39,344 nt of DNA from Lachnospiraceae bacterium (GTDB lineage Bacteria > Bacillota_A > Clostridia > Lachnospirales > Lachnospiraceae). Below are positions 15,792-24,114 of the stretch, one piece after another; position 1 is the stretch's first letter, and the number at the start of each line of letters is the position of its first letter. Position numbers and translations under genes: made by a program. Below the pieces are notes generated by a model. The model had not been told where the DNA came from and made no database searches. It was given only the letters and a program-made list of their open reading frames with translations. The stretch is taken from assembly GCA_028694115.1 (NCBI GenBank), contig JAQUUB010000035.1, positions 1 to 39,344 of the forward strand, read 5' to 3'.

Positions 15792-16346
15792 CTAGTCCTC
15801 TTTTGTTAAGCTAGAAGATTTTCCACCAATTTTTGTATAGCCTACTGCTAATAATGTTCCAAGAATGCCGGCTACGATCACATTTCCGATACAAGCTCCA
15901 ACTCCCTGTGCAAAAACTTTATTTGCTGGCTCTGCATAAATCAAAATATCGAGTACAGGTGCTACAACAATCCATGCAATAATATTGGCAATTACCTGAA
16001 TCACATTAAAATGAATGATATTCTTCTTATCAAATCCACCGTCCTTAATCGCATATTTTGCTGCAAAAAGTCCGAGAACGATACCGAATAATGCATCTGG
16101 GAATACCCAGCTCCACCAAACGCTACCATAGAATAAAGCATCTCCAAGTGCATGTCCTACAAGTCCTACTATTCCACCTACGATAGGTCCAAATACAGCT
16201 GCAAAGAAAGCAAGTAATGCTACCCTTGGCTGTAAAGCAGTATTAGGTAAGAATCCCAACGGAATCTGCACATTGGTTAGTACAACGAATAATGCTGTTC
16301 CAATTCCAGTTGCTACTACTTCTTTAATACCAAATTTCATTTTCAT
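15792..16346 (-). CDS. ECF transporter substrate-binding S component, UPF0397-like
   Basis: About 184 aa, six hydrophobic segments, very few charged residues. The N-terminus GIKEVVATGIGTALFVVLTN and the block VFGPIVGGIVGLVGHALGDA followed by YGSVWWSWVFPDALFGIVLGLF match what I know of UPF0397-type S components. These commonly pair with a fused double ATPase and an EcfT, as here. Substrate for this family is not established. The leader between promoter and AGGAGG ribosome site is only some 40 nt, too short for a thiamine, cobalamin or FMN riboswitch, so the sequence gives no hint of the vitamin. First gene of the ECF operon. Confidence 0.85.
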   Translation of the reverse strand: MKMKFGIKEVVATGIGTALFVVLTNVQIPLGFLPNTALQPRVALLAFFAAVFGPIVGGIVGLVGHALGDALFYGSVWWSWVFPDALFGIVLGLFAAKYAIKDGGFDKKNIIHFNVIQVIANIIAWIVVAPVLDILIYAEPANKVFAQGVGACIGNVIVAGILGTLLAVGYTKIGGKSSSLTKED

Positions 16347-16382
16347 CTCTGTTTCCTCCTACAAGTGATTAGTTTCCCCTAT

Positions 16383-16411
16383 ACTATATTTCTTTCTTCT
16401 TTATTTGACAA
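16383..16411 (-). promoter_or_regulatory. Promoter of the ECF transporter operon
   Basis: On the minus strand TTGTCA (16406-16411), 17 bp, TATAGT (16383-16388), placed between the azlD stop and the S component start, with AGGAGG close to the ATG. Confidence 0.68.
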
Positions 16412-16422
16412 GAAAAAATTAA

Positions 16423-16758
16423 TTATTTGAATACAAACTGAATGAGAAACATATAAAGAACTGTTCCGCCACCAATACTTAATAAAACATTATTTTTCCA
16501 CTTGTGCACCAAAATAATCACAAAAATAGAAATTAGTTCTGGTAGACCATAAGGAACTTTTTCAATAGAAACATCCTTTAGACAGTAAACAACTAAAAGT
16601 CCCATCATAGCTGGTGGAAGTACTTGTCCAAGATACAGGATTATTTGTGGTGGCTGTTTCTTTTCTGGAAATAATAAAAACGGAATAAATCTTGTAATCA
16701 TCGTTCCAAATGCAATTGCTAAAATCATAATGATTGTTTGTATCGGCGTCAAAAACAT
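16423..16758 (-). CDS. azlD: Branched-chain amino acid exporter small subunit AzlD
   Basis: About 111 aa with four hydrophobic stretches. MILAIAFGTMITRFIPFLLFPE, LGQVLPPAMMGLLVVYCLKD and ELISIFVIILVHKWKNNVLLSI are characteristic of AzlD. It pairs with AzlC, whose gene ends 12 nt upstream, to form an exporter of branched-chain amino acids or their analogues. Normal length for the family. No regulator such as AzlB lies nearby. Confidence 0.92.
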   Translation of the reverse strand: MFLTPIQTIIMILAIAFGTMITRFIPFLLFPEKKQPPQIILYLGQVLPPAMMGLLVVYCLKDVSIEKVPYGLPELISIFVIILVHKWKNNVLLSIGGGTVLYMFLIQFVFK

Positions 16759-16770
16759 AAGTTACCTCTT

Positions 16771-17472
16771 TCAGACTATATTATATTTCTTTCCTGCAAG
16801 TAAAGAGAGGAAAATCAATATCATGGATGGAATAATTAATTGACCACTTCCAAAAAGCTTTAAGCAAATTACACTTGCCAAAACGCCAATCACTGCTGCC
16901 ATCCGATTCGTTGATTTTTTCCATTGCTCCAAAAAAAGTACCACAAAAAGAGAGGTTAACACAAAGTCAAGTCCCTTTGTATTAAACTCAATTAACTTTC
17001 CAGCTACTCCACCAATAAACGTGCCCAAAATCCAATAAAGATAATCTAATAAAGAGATAAAAAAGTAAAAGTACTTTCTATTAATTTCCTTCGGTGGCTC
17101 CACACTAGAAGATAATGAAAAGGTTTCATCACAAAGAGTATAGATCAAAAACCCCTTTATTTTCCCAAGTCCTTTATATTTATTTAGCATAGATATGCCA
17201 TAGAATAAATGCCTTGCATTTACCATAATACTCATAATGAAAGCCTGGATAGGATTAAATGCTACCGTTAACAAAGTGATAGCGACAAACTGCATACTAC
17301 CGCAAAATGCAATTGCGCTCATTAAAACAGACCAAGTAACAGAATATCCCTTGGTCTGCATTAAAACACCGTATGCCATCCCTAAAACCAAAAATCCGGT
17401 AAGCACTGGTAACGTCACTGGAAATGCTTGCAAAAAAGCTTTTTTTAATTCCTTTTTTTTCTGTTTATTCAT
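16771..17472 (-). CDS. azlC: Branched-chain amino acid exporter large subunit AzlC
   Basis: About 233 aa membrane protein. AFPVTLPVLTGFLVLGMAYG, SAIAFCGSMQFVAITLLTVA and MVNARHLFYGISMLNKYKG are the AzlC family blocks; the N-A-R-H-L-F-Y-G motif is diagnostic. ATG follows GGAG by about 10 nt. The gene has its own promoter (17503-17531), so it is probably independent of the sugar locus that precedes it. Confidence 0.94.
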   Translation of the reverse strand: MNKQKKKELKKAFLQAFPVTLPVLTGFLVLGMAYGVLMQTKGYSVTWSVLMSAIAFCGSMQFVAITLLTVAFNPIQAFIMSIMVNARHLFYGISMLNKYKGLGKIKGFLIYTLCDETFSLSSSVEPPKEINRKYFYFFISLLDYLYWILGTFIGGVAGKLIEFNTKGLDFVLTSLFVVLFLEQWKKSTNRMAAVIGVLASVICLKLFGSGQLIIPSMILIFLSLLAGKKYNIV

Positions 17473-17502
17473 CTTATGTAATCTCCGAGAATTATTTTTC
17501 CC

Positions 17503-17531
17503 ATCTTATCACTTTTGTAAAAAAAATTCAA
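17503..17531 (-). promoter_or_regulatory. Promoter of azlC-azlD
   Basis: On the minus strand TTGAAT (17526-17531), 17 bp, TAAGAT (17503-17508), in the short gap after the D-lyxose isomerase stop. Confidence 0.55.
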
Positions 17532-17542
17532 GGTTTCAAAAT

Positions 17543-18220
17543 TCATGCTTTCGGATATTCATTACATAATAATCGATAAGGTGCTTCATCCTCTTCAATT
17601 TCAGGGAATCTGCCAATTGGCTGATAAAAACGATTATCTGTATTATCATCATTGACCATTGATACTTCTCCAAGCAGTACAGGACCAGTACCAGGCTCTA
17701 ATTCAAAATCATGATACATATATGGATAAATAGTTATAGATTCTCCAGGATGCAGCAGAATTTGAGTGCCTGCCGGAACAACCGATTCTACCCCATCACA
17801 ATGTACGGTAACTGGCTCTTGTGATAAGCCTTCCTTTTCATCTGCCTGATATACCCTAATCAGTACATTTCCACCACCGCGGTTGATGATATCCTCCATC
17901 TTATCCCAATGGAAATGCATGGGAGCCGTCTGTCCTTCTTTCAAATAAAGCAATTTCTCTGCATAAGGCTTTGGATATTTTTTATTATTTAAATTTCCAT
18001 TGCGAAGTGTAATCAAAGAAAATCCAACCTGATCAAATCGATTCAATCCAAAATCAGTAATATCCCATCCTAACATGTTATCTCTGATTTCATCATATTC
18101 AGACCCTTTTTGTTGCCATTCTTCTGGTGTATAATTGCAAAATGGTGGCAGTGCAAACTTATATTTTGCAATCATTGTTTCCATTTCCTTTAATGCTGCA
18201 TTAATTTCTGATCGTTTCAT
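17543..18220 (-). CDS. D-lyxose/D-mannose ketol-isomerase (cupin)
   Basis: About 225 aa cupin-fold sugar isomerase. Metal ligands are visible: H102 and H104 in APMHFHWDKMEDI, E109, and H170 in YPYMYHDFELEPG, the set used by D-lyxose isomerases. It interconverts D-lyxose and D-xylulose, and often D-mannose and D-fructose. Length is typical. It lies 33 nt after the PfkB kinase gene and is the last gene of the sugar locus. Downstream of a CUT2 transporter, an aldolase and a kinase, it suggests that the imported sugar is an aldose isomerised to a ketose. Family secure; natural substrate uncertain. Confidence 0.88.
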   Translation of the reverse strand: MKRSEINAALKEMETMIAKYKFALPPFCNYTPEEWQQKGSEYDEIRDNMLGWDITDFGLNRFDQVGFSLITLRNGNLNNKKYPKPYAEKLLYLKEGQTAPMHFHWDKMEDIINRGGGNVLIRVYQADEKEGLSQEPVTVHCDGVESVVPAGTQILLHPGESITIYPYMYHDFELEPGTGPVLLGEVSMVNDDNTDNRFYQPIGRFPEIEEDEAPYRLLCNEYPKA

Positions 18221-18253
18221 TTTTTTCTCCCATCCACATGCTAATATATTATA

Positions 18254-19252
18254 TTATTTATATTGTCTGTACAATTCCATTACTTTTTCATAGGAACGTA
18301 ATCCTGCAGTTCCACTTGTTTCTGATAAGGAGCATGCAGCACATGATGTTCCAAGTATCATGGATTCTTCTAACGACTTATCCTGATAGGCTCCATATAG
18401 AATCCCACTGCAGTAAGCATCACCAGCTCCAGTAGAACCTTTGATATACCCTTCTGGCAAATGAAGGCTTGGCACCTTTACAATCGTCTGACTATCACAA
18501 TCAATTCCATATCCACAGGATGGTGAATGAATAATTGCCCATTTTGACACACCACATTTTACCAGTTCTTGTAATGCTTGATGTGCATTTTCTTCATTTA
18601 CTTTGCCATCATGTAAGATTTTAATTCCTGTAATCATCTCTGCTTCCATCTCATTAATCGTACAGTAATCTGTATATTTCAAGGCGGCCTTCACAATTTC
18701 TCCTCCTCTCCCACTTGTCTCAGTTACCATGTCAATAGAAGTCTTCATGCCACGTTCTCTTGCATCATGCAAAATTCTCGCACCATGTGTCCCATATTCT
18801 GCGTCAGACTCATCTATTTTCTTCATGAGAAGGATATATTCTAAATGGAAGATATCTGCCTCCACCTGCTCCCAGTCAATCACGCTTTCCTCATACTCAT
18901 CACTTGCACCTGCCAGATAGAAAAAAGTTCTCTGGTGATTATCCATCGCATCCATTACAATTGTCACTGGTGTCTCCCCACCATCAACCACATTCTGCAG
19001 TTGAATATTCGGATACTCAGAAAGGATCTTTCTAATGAATCTTCCATTACTGCCGGCGCCAATCATTGCACTCACTTTTATTGGTATATTGGCGTCTAAC
19101 TTTGCAAGATCAATAATCAGATTACCTGTTCCTCCAACCGCTCTATCCGTAGCTCTTATATTTGTAAGCTTTGACTGTTCTGGGTAACTGTCTATCAGAT
19201 AGTAATTGTCTGCAATCAGTGACCCTGCTACTGTAATTCCCTTACCTGTCAT
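18254..19252 (-). CDS. PfkB-family carbohydrate kinase
   Basis: About 332 aa ribokinase-fold kinase. The N-terminal motif is AVGGTGNLIIDLAKLDANI (Gly-Gly sugar-binding region). The C-terminal signature is GYIKGSTGAGDAYCSGILYG, where GAGD spans 275-278 and D278 is the catalytic base. NHQRTFFYLAGASDEY near 105-120 also fits. It phosphorylates a sugar or sugar phosphate using ATP. ATG is 11 nt after the aldolase stop, with TAGGAG before it, so the two are co-translated. In context, a ketose made by the D-lyxose isomerase is the likely substrate, giving the ketose phosphate cleaved by the adjacent aldolase. Specificity cannot be read from sequence. Confidence 0.88.
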   Translation of the reverse strand: MTGKGITVAGSLIADNYYLIDSYPEQSKLTNIRATDRAVGGTGNLIIDLAKLDANIPIKVSAMIGAGSNGRFIRKILSEYPNIQLQNVVDGGETPVTIVMDAMDNHQRTFFYLAGASDEYEESVIDWEQVEADIFHLEYILLMKKIDESDAEYGTHGARILHDARERGMKTSIDMVTETSGRGGEIVKAALKYTDYCTINEMEAEMITGIKILHDGKVNEENAHQALQELVKCGVSKWAIIHSPSCGYGIDCDSQTIVKVPSLHLPEGYIKGSTGAGDAYCSGILYGAYQDKSLEESMILGTSCAACSLSETSGTAGLRSYEKVMELYRQYK

Positions 19253-19263
19253 ATCGGTTACTC

Positions 19264-20145
19264 CTATTGTAAACTGAAAATGTTAATTGCATTCTTTACA
19301 TCCTGCTTCATTGCTTCGATAGCAATCAGTGGAATATCATGGAAAAAGATGTTATCATCTGTTTTCATTTTATCCAAAGCTTCCTTCACTGCTTTGCCAC
19401 CTGCTAATGTCATGTAGGTATAGTAATTGATTTTACGTACTCCATTACGTATTGCTGTCTGGAATTCTTCTTTGCTAAGTCCCGAACCACCATGCATAAC
19501 AAATGGAATATCAATATTTTTCTTAATGGCAGTAATTCGATCTAAATCCAGTACGGGCTTTTTCGTATAAACACCATGAGATGTTCCAAATGCGATTGCC
19601 AATGCATCTACACCCGTTCTTGTAACAAAATCCTTTGCCATGTCAGGATCTGTATAGACATCCTCTACATTCTCACAATTTTCTGCTGTTACTGCGTCTT
19701 GGGATCCTTCTCCCACACCAATATTTGAGGCGAAAATATGTCCAAGCTCTGCTTCTACCGTTACTCCTACACTATGTGCTAATCTTACTACTTCTGCTGT
19801 CTCTGCAACATTTGCTTCATAATCGCTTCCAGAAGCATCAATCATAACAGAGGTGAATCCTAGTTGGATTGCCTTAATACAAGTTTCAATAGAGGAACCA
19901 TGATCCAAATGTACACAAACTGGTACGGTAGCTTTCTTTGCAAAATCAAGCATGATTGGGGCAACCAGTTCCATTTTAATTAGTGGACTATGCACCTGTG
20001 CATAGTTTAAAATAACCCCTTTTCCAGTCTCCTCTGCTGCCTGGATGATAGCCATGGCTGATTCCAAATTACATACATTAAAAGCTCCGACTGCATATCC
20101 TCCTTTCACTGCATTTTCCATTACTTTCGTTAATGATACTAACAT
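19264..20145 (-). CDS. fba: Class II ketose-bisphosphate aldolase
   Basis: About 293 aa, zinc-dependent class II aldolase of the fructose-1,6-bisphosphate / tagatose-1,6-bisphosphate group. VPVCVHLDHGSS holds D81 (catalytic) and H82 (Zn). H190 in GTSHGVYTKKPVLD and H218 in FVMHGGSGLS are further zinc ligands, and RNGVRKINYYTYM is the phosphate/cation loop. The housekeeping glycolytic Fba of Clostridia looks similar, so placement matters: here it is in a sugar operon after RbsC, with a kinase and an isomerase. A dedicated role on a ketose mono- or bisphosphate (for example D-xylulose 1-phosphate or fructose 1-phosphate) is an inference. Confidence 0.9.
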   Translation of the reverse strand: MLVSLTKVMENAVKGGYAVGAFNVCNLESAMAIIQAAEETGKGVILNYAQVHSPLIKMELVAPIMLDFAKKATVPVCVHLDHGSSIETCIKAIQLGFTSVMIDASGSDYEANVAETAEVVRLAHSVGVTVEAELGHIFASNIGVGEGSQDAVTAENCENVEDVYTDPDMAKDFVTRTGVDALAIAFGTSHGVYTKKPVLDLDRITAIKKNIDIPFVMHGGSGLSKEEFQTAIRNGVRKINYYTYMTLAGGKAVKEALDKMKTDDNIFFHDIPLIAIEAMKQDVKNAINIFSLQ

Positions 20146-20207
20146 ATCCTACCTCCTATTTTTTATTCCATTACCTTTTATACAATTACAATTTTTCTAT
20201 TATAAAA

Positions 20208-20242
20208 ATCAATAGATGGCCTATCATTTATGATAGACCATC
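20208..20242 (-). terminator. Hairpin between the RbsC-like permease and aldolase genes, possible attenuator
   Basis: Stem GATGGCCTATCA (20215-20226) / TGATAGACCATC (20231-20242), one mismatch, TTTA loop. On the minus strand it is followed by TATTGATTTTTA, a weak T-rich tail. No promoter is seen between it and the aldolase start, so it is more likely a partial terminator or 3' end protector than a full stop. Confidence 0.6.
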
Positions 20243-20263
20243 CAGATACTGCAATTATCAATG

Positions 20264-21265
20264 TTATTTTGATTTTTTGTTTCTAATGTAGTCTATAAAT
20301 ACTGCCAAAAGAATTACAACACCTTTTACTACATATTGCCAGAAGGAATTGACATTTAATAAGTTCAATCCATTATTAAGTACACCTATGATAAGACCAC
20401 CTATGATGGTACCGCCAATTTTACCACTACCACCTGCCATACTGGTTCCACCAACTACAACTGCTGCAATGGCATCCATTTCTGCACCATCACCTGCCGT
20501 AGGCTGACCAGAATACATACGAGAGGCTAGCACGATGCCTGCAATACCTGCCATGACACCTGAAAATGCATGTACAAAGAATTTTACCTTTGCAACATTA
20601 ATTCCTGAAAACTGTGCTGCCTGTTGATTTCCACCAACTGCATACATATGACGTCCTATCTTTGTCTTATTCATAAAAATTGCTGTGACAATCAATACAG
20701 CTACTAATATTACAACTGGAGTTGGAATTGGTCCAATGTAACCAGCACCAACAAACTGCCATTCTTTTGTTACTACACGTACTGGTGAACCACCTGTGTA
20801 TACATAAGCTAGACCCTTCGCAATATTCATCGTTGCAAGTGTTACAATGAAGGGTGGTATAGTTGTCTTAGAAATTACAAGACCATTGAACATACCCACA
20901 ATCAAGCCTACAAGAATACCGATTATGATTGCTACCCCGATAGGCATATTATAACGCGATACGCATCCTGCTGCAATACATCCTGATAATGCTATAATGG
21001 AACCAACCGATAAATCAATTCCACCAAGAATAATTACCATTGTCATACCACATGCCAGATAAAGATTGGTTGATATCTGTCTTAATACATTAAATAAGTT
21101 TTTTGCTGTAAAAAAAGAACCGCTTGTTGCCGGATTTACTGATAAAAAAATACACAATACCAGAAATGCAATAATAATACCTAAATTATCTTTGAAATAT
21201 GCCTTAACCTTCTTTACTGCCTTAGAAGATGAAGTGTTTTTTGTAACCGCTTTTGTCTGTGTCAT
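20264..21265 (-). CDS. CUT2 sugar ABC transporter permease (RbsC-like)
   Basis: About 333 aa. Typical RbsC/XylH-type permease: NLFNVLRQISTNLYLACGMT, MVIILGGIDLSVGSIIALSG, FIVTLATMNIAKGLAYVYTG, HMYAVGGNQQAAQFSGINVA and AAVVVGGTSMAGGSGKIGGT are all family blocks, with 8-10 membrane segments. ATG 21265 is preceded by GGAGGAGAAACGAAA. This start overlaps no upstream codon, unlike the longer frame at 21286. Works as a homodimer with the RbsA-like ATPase immediately upstream and an RbsB-like binding protein. The sugar is probably a pentose or hexose aldose judging by downstream genes. Confidence 0.94.
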   Translation of the reverse strand: MTQTKAVTKNTSSSKAVKKVKAYFKDNLGIIIAFLVLCIFLSVNPATSGSFFTAKNLFNVLRQISTNLYLACGMTMVIILGGIDLSVGSIIALSGCIAAGCVSRYNMPIGVAIIIGILVGLIVGMFNGLVISKTTIPPFIVTLATMNIAKGLAYVYTGGSPVRVVTKEWQFVGAGYIGPIPTPVVILVAVLIVTAIFMNKTKIGRHMYAVGGNQQAAQFSGINVAKVKFFVHAFSGVMAGIAGIVLASRMYSGQPTAGDGAEMDAIAAVVVGGTSMAGGSGKIGGTIIGGLIIGVLNNGLNLLNVNSFWQYVVKGVVILLAVFIDYIRNKKSK

Positions 21266-21285
21266 TTTCGTTTCTCCTCCACTCA

Positions 21286-22770
21286 TTATATAGCTGCTAA
21301 TTGCATGATGCTTTCCTGCGTGACTTCATCATGATTCAGACAACCTCTTACTTTTCCGTCTGCCATAACATAAACACGGTCACTCATATTAATAATTTCT
21401 GGGAGCTCTGATGAAATCATAATAATAGACATTCCAGTTTTAACAAGTTCATTCATAATGGAATAAATCTCTGATTTTGCTCCTACGTCAACGCCTCTTG
21501 TCGGCTCATCCAATATCAACACTTTAGGATTTGTTGCAAGCCAACGGCCAATCATCACTTTTTGTTGGTTTCCACCAGACAAATTACCAATTACTTGTTC
21601 TCTAGTTGGTGTCTTTGTATTCATCATATCAATATACTTCTGTGTGATCTCATCTTCCTTGGATTGGTCCACGAAAATACCCTTTATAAATTGATCTAAT
21701 ACTTCAATTGTTGAATTATATCTAACACTTTGTACTTTATATAAACCTTCGAATTTTCTATCCTCAGGAACAAGGGCAATACCTGCTTTCATAGCCTGTA
21801 CCGGTGAAGTAATCTTAACTTCTTTTCCCTTAAGAATAATCTTTCCTGTATAGTCTTTTGTTAACCCAAAGATACATTTCATCACTTCGCTTCGTCCAGC
21901 TCCAACCAAACCAGCAAATCCTACAATTTCACCTTTTTTGAGTTCAAAGCTAGCTCCCTGTGCCATTTTACCATCTGCAATATCAACGCATTTCAAAATG
22001 ACTTCTGTTGCATTCTGATAGTCTCTTGTATAGTAATTCTCCAATTCTCGTCCTACCATCATTGCAATTAATTTATCTTTTGTTGTATTCTTTACAACCT
22101 CTGTTCCAACATAAGTACCGTCACGCATAACCGTAACTCTGTCACATATTTCTTCCAGCTCACTCATCTTATGAGATATATAAATAATTCCTACCCCTTT
22201 GGCTGTGAGTGTTTTCATAGTCTTAAATAAAAAAGCAACCTCTTTATCTGCTATGGAAGATGTTGGCTCATCCATAACTAAAATCTTAGAATTAAATGAA
22301 ATTGCCTTAACAATCTCAACCATCTGCTGTTGTGCAATTGTTAAATCCTTAATTAATGTGTCTGCATCAATATGCATATCATAATCATCTAATAAGGCTT
22401 GTGCTTCCTGGCTCATCTTTTCTTGATTTACAAATCCTGCTACCTTTGGTTCTCTCCCTAAGAATATATTTTCTGCCACTGTCATGTGCGATACCAGCAC
22501 CAACTCTTGATGAATTATTGCAATTCCATTTTTCTGAGCTGACACCACATCATGAATCTCAACTTTTTCACCATCAATTATTATTTCTCCCTGATCGGCT
22601 AAATAAATACCTCCAAGGACCTTAATCAGTGTTGATTTTCCTGCACCATTCTCTCCTAATAGTGCATGCACCTCACCAGCGTGTAATTCGAAATTAATAT
22701 CTTTCAAAGCATATACACCAGGAAATTTTTTATGAATATTTTTCATCTGCAATAATACTTTTTCGCTCAA
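21286..22770 (-). CDS. CUT2 sugar ABC transporter ATPase, two domains (RbsA-like)
   Basis: About 494 aa, tandem ABC domains. Domain 1: Walker A GENGAGKST (38-46), Walker B ILVMDEPTSSI. Domain 2: degenerate P-loop GLVGAGRSE, signature LSGGNQQKV, Walker B VLILDEPTRGVD. The degenerate second P-loop is normal for CUT2 ATPases. The start is TTG at 22770: AGGTGATAA lies directly before it, and the internal ATG at residue 9 has no ribosome site. The stop is 20 nt before the permease start. A cluster of hairpins sits between this gene and the binding-protein gene upstream. Confidence 0.95.
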   Translation of the reverse strand: MSEKVLLQMKNIHKKFPGVYALKDINFELHAGEVHALLGENGAGKSTLIKVLGGIYLADQGEIIIDGEKVEIHDVVSAQKNGIAIIHQELVLVSHMTVAENIFLGREPKVAGFVNQEKMSQEAQALLDDYDMHIDADTLIKDLTIAQQQMVEIVKAISFNSKILVMDEPTSSIADKEVAFLFKTMKTLTAKGVGIIYISHKMSELEEICDRVTVMRDGTYVGTEVVKNTTKDKLIAMMVGRELENYYTRDYQNATEVILKCVDIADGKMAQGASFELKKGEIVGFAGLVGAGRSEVMKCIFGLTKDYTGKIILKGKEVKITSPVQAMKAGIALVPEDRKFEGLYKVQSVRYNSTIEVLDQFIKGIFVDQSKEDEITQKYIDMMNTKTPTREQVIGNLSGGNQQKVMIGRWLATNPKVLILDEPTRGVDVGAKSEIYSIMNELVKTGMSIIMISSELPEIINMSDRVYVMADGKVRGCLNHDEVTQESIMQLAAI

Positions 22771-22795
22771 ATTATCACCTGCTTCTTTCTAAAGT

Positions 22796-22839
22796 AGGAA
22801 AGTGCTTTATCCTAATTCTCACTGAATAAAGCACTTCCT
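22796..22839 (-). repeat. Strong stem-loop upstream of the RbsA-like gene
   Basis: AGGAAAGTGCTTTAT (22796-22810) pairs with ATAAAGCACTTCCT (22826-22839), one bulged base, 15-nt loop. On the minus strand it has no T-tail, so it is more likely an mRNA stabiliser or processing site between the binding-protein and ATPase cistrons. On the plus strand GTTTTT follows, so it could stop opposing transcription. Confidence 0.7.
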
Positions 22840-22880
22840 GTTTTTCATACTTGCCACTCAAATCGGTATAAGCAATTCCG

Positions 22881-22970
22881 GTATTTCCGCTTCTTTAGAA
22901 ATACTTTTCGCACTGTGAAACTTAGTGTTTCTTGAAATGGTTCTTCCATTTCATAGAAATACTTTTCACA
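22881..22970 (-). repeat. Intergenic hairpin element, copy C, with an adjacent degenerate copy
   Basis: Complete copy at 22914-22970. The left side is TGTGAAA (22914-22920), AGTGTTTCT (22924-22932) and GAAATGG (22934-22940). The right side is CCATTTC (22946-22952), AGAAATACT (22955-22963) and TTTCACA (22964-22970). It ends two bases from the RbsB stop. Directly beside it, 22881-22912 holds GTATTTC-(10 nt)-GAAATAC followed by TTTTCGCA, which matches the right half of copies C and D and looks like a degenerate copy without its left end. Confidence 0.78.
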
Positions 22971-22972
22971 TT

Positions 22973-24004
22973 CTATTGCCATCCGTCTGTTCCGTAATCT
23001 GCAACATTATCTGCTGTGATTAAGAATGTTTCAACTGGATATCTCTCATCTACTTTTTCTCCAGATAATAACTTGTACATAATATCTACAGATGTATTAG
23101 CAATGTTGATTGGAGACTGTGCGCCAGTTCCTTCAATTAATGATGTGCCAGATGCTAATTCTGCCTTGATATCAGGAGAACCATCAACACCATAGATTTT
23201 ACAATCTGTAATTCCCGCTGCATTTGCTGCTGCTAAAGCACCAAGTGCTGTTGGGTCATTACCACCAAAGATTGCTACTACATCACCATGTGCCTGTAAT
23301 AAATCTTCTGCAATTCCCATAGATACTTCAAGATTACCTTTTGCATCCTGCTGTGCAACGATATTGAATCCTTTTCCTTCAATTGCATCCAAGAAACCAT
23401 TCGTTCTATCAACAACTGAGTTCATTGTTGGGGAATCAAGTACGATGATATCTCCACCATCTGGACATTTTGCAACTAAATCATCACCACATACTTTACC
23501 AGCATTATAGTTATCTGATCCTGCATAAGATGCTACATAAGATAAATCTGCTACTTCTGTATCGAAGTTGATAATTGGTATTCCTGCTTCTTTTAATTGA
23601 TCAAGTGCAGGAAGAATTCCTTCTGCTTCTGCAGGATTTAAGAAAATTGCATCAATTCCCTGAGAAATCATATCTTCGATTTGTGTAATCTGTAAAGATA
23701 CATCGTTTGCTGGATCTGTTGTAATTAGAGTATCGCCGTTTGCTTCTACTTTATCCCTGATTGTTTGTTCAAGAATTACGAAGAATGGATTTGTTCCGTC
23801 CATACATGTGTAACCAAATGTATAGCTTTCTTTTTCTCCTACTGCTTCTTTTGCTGCATCGGTAGCTTCTTCTGCTACTTCTTCTGCTGCTTTCTCTGGC
23901 TGTGCTGTTTCAGCCTTTTCTTCTGTTTTTGTGCTTCCACATCCTACTAATAAAGTAGCTACCATGCTGACACATAACAACGCGCTTAATACTTTTCTTT
24001 TCAT
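22973..24004 (-). CDS. Sugar ABC transporter substrate-binding lipoprotein (RbsB-like)
   Basis: About 343 aa. Lipoprotein signal MKRKVLSALLCVSMVATLLV followed by GCGSTK, with the lipidated Cys at 22. An acidic linker rich in Glu/Ala follows, then a type 1 periplasmic-binding fold: YTFGYTCMDGTNPFFVILEQ, LITTDPANDVSLQITQIEDM, AIFLNPAEAEGILPALDQL, VASYAGSDNYNAGKVCGDD and IFGGNDPTALGALAAANAAG. The gene is the first of the transporter trio, before the ATPase and permease genes. It is clearly paralogous to the lipoprotein gene at 27567-28571. Binds the sugar outside the cell and delivers it to the RbsC-like permease. No clear sigma-A promoter was found in the 110 nt upstream. Confidence 0.95.
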   Translation of the reverse strand: MKRKVLSALLCVSMVATLLVGCGSTKTEEKAETAQPEKAAEEVAEEATDAAKEAVGEKESYTFGYTCMDGTNPFFVILEQTIRDKVEANGDTLITTDPANDVSLQITQIEDMISQGIDAIFLNPAEAEGILPALDQLKEAGIPIINFDTEVADLSYVASYAGSDNYNAGKVCGDDLVAKCPDGGDIIVLDSPTMNSVVDRTNGFLDAIEGKGFNIVAQQDAKGNLEVSMGIAEDLLQAHGDVVAIFGGNDPTALGALAAANAAGITDCKIYGVDGSPDIKAELASGTSLIEGTGAQSPINIANTSVDIMYKLLSGEKVDERYPVETFLITADNVADYGTDGWQ

Positions 24005-24114
24005 ATTTTCTTGCCCCCGTGTGCTAGTTTTTGTTTACATCCATATCTTACCCATTTTTTAATACTTTCACACGTGAAGTTTGTAACTTTATTTTCATGA
24101 CAATTGTAATGTTT

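Noticed and set aside
16347..16422. Riboswitch controlling the ECF operon
   Set aside because: The leader between the -10 box and the ribosome site is about 40 nt, too short for any vitamin riboswitch I know, and no conserved core is visible.
24064..24082. TTCAC-GT-GTGAA palindrome upstream of the RbsB-like gene as a regulator binding site
   Set aside because: Only a 12-bp palindrome, single copy, no supporting promoter geometry; it might just reflect the CACAC-rich intergenic style.
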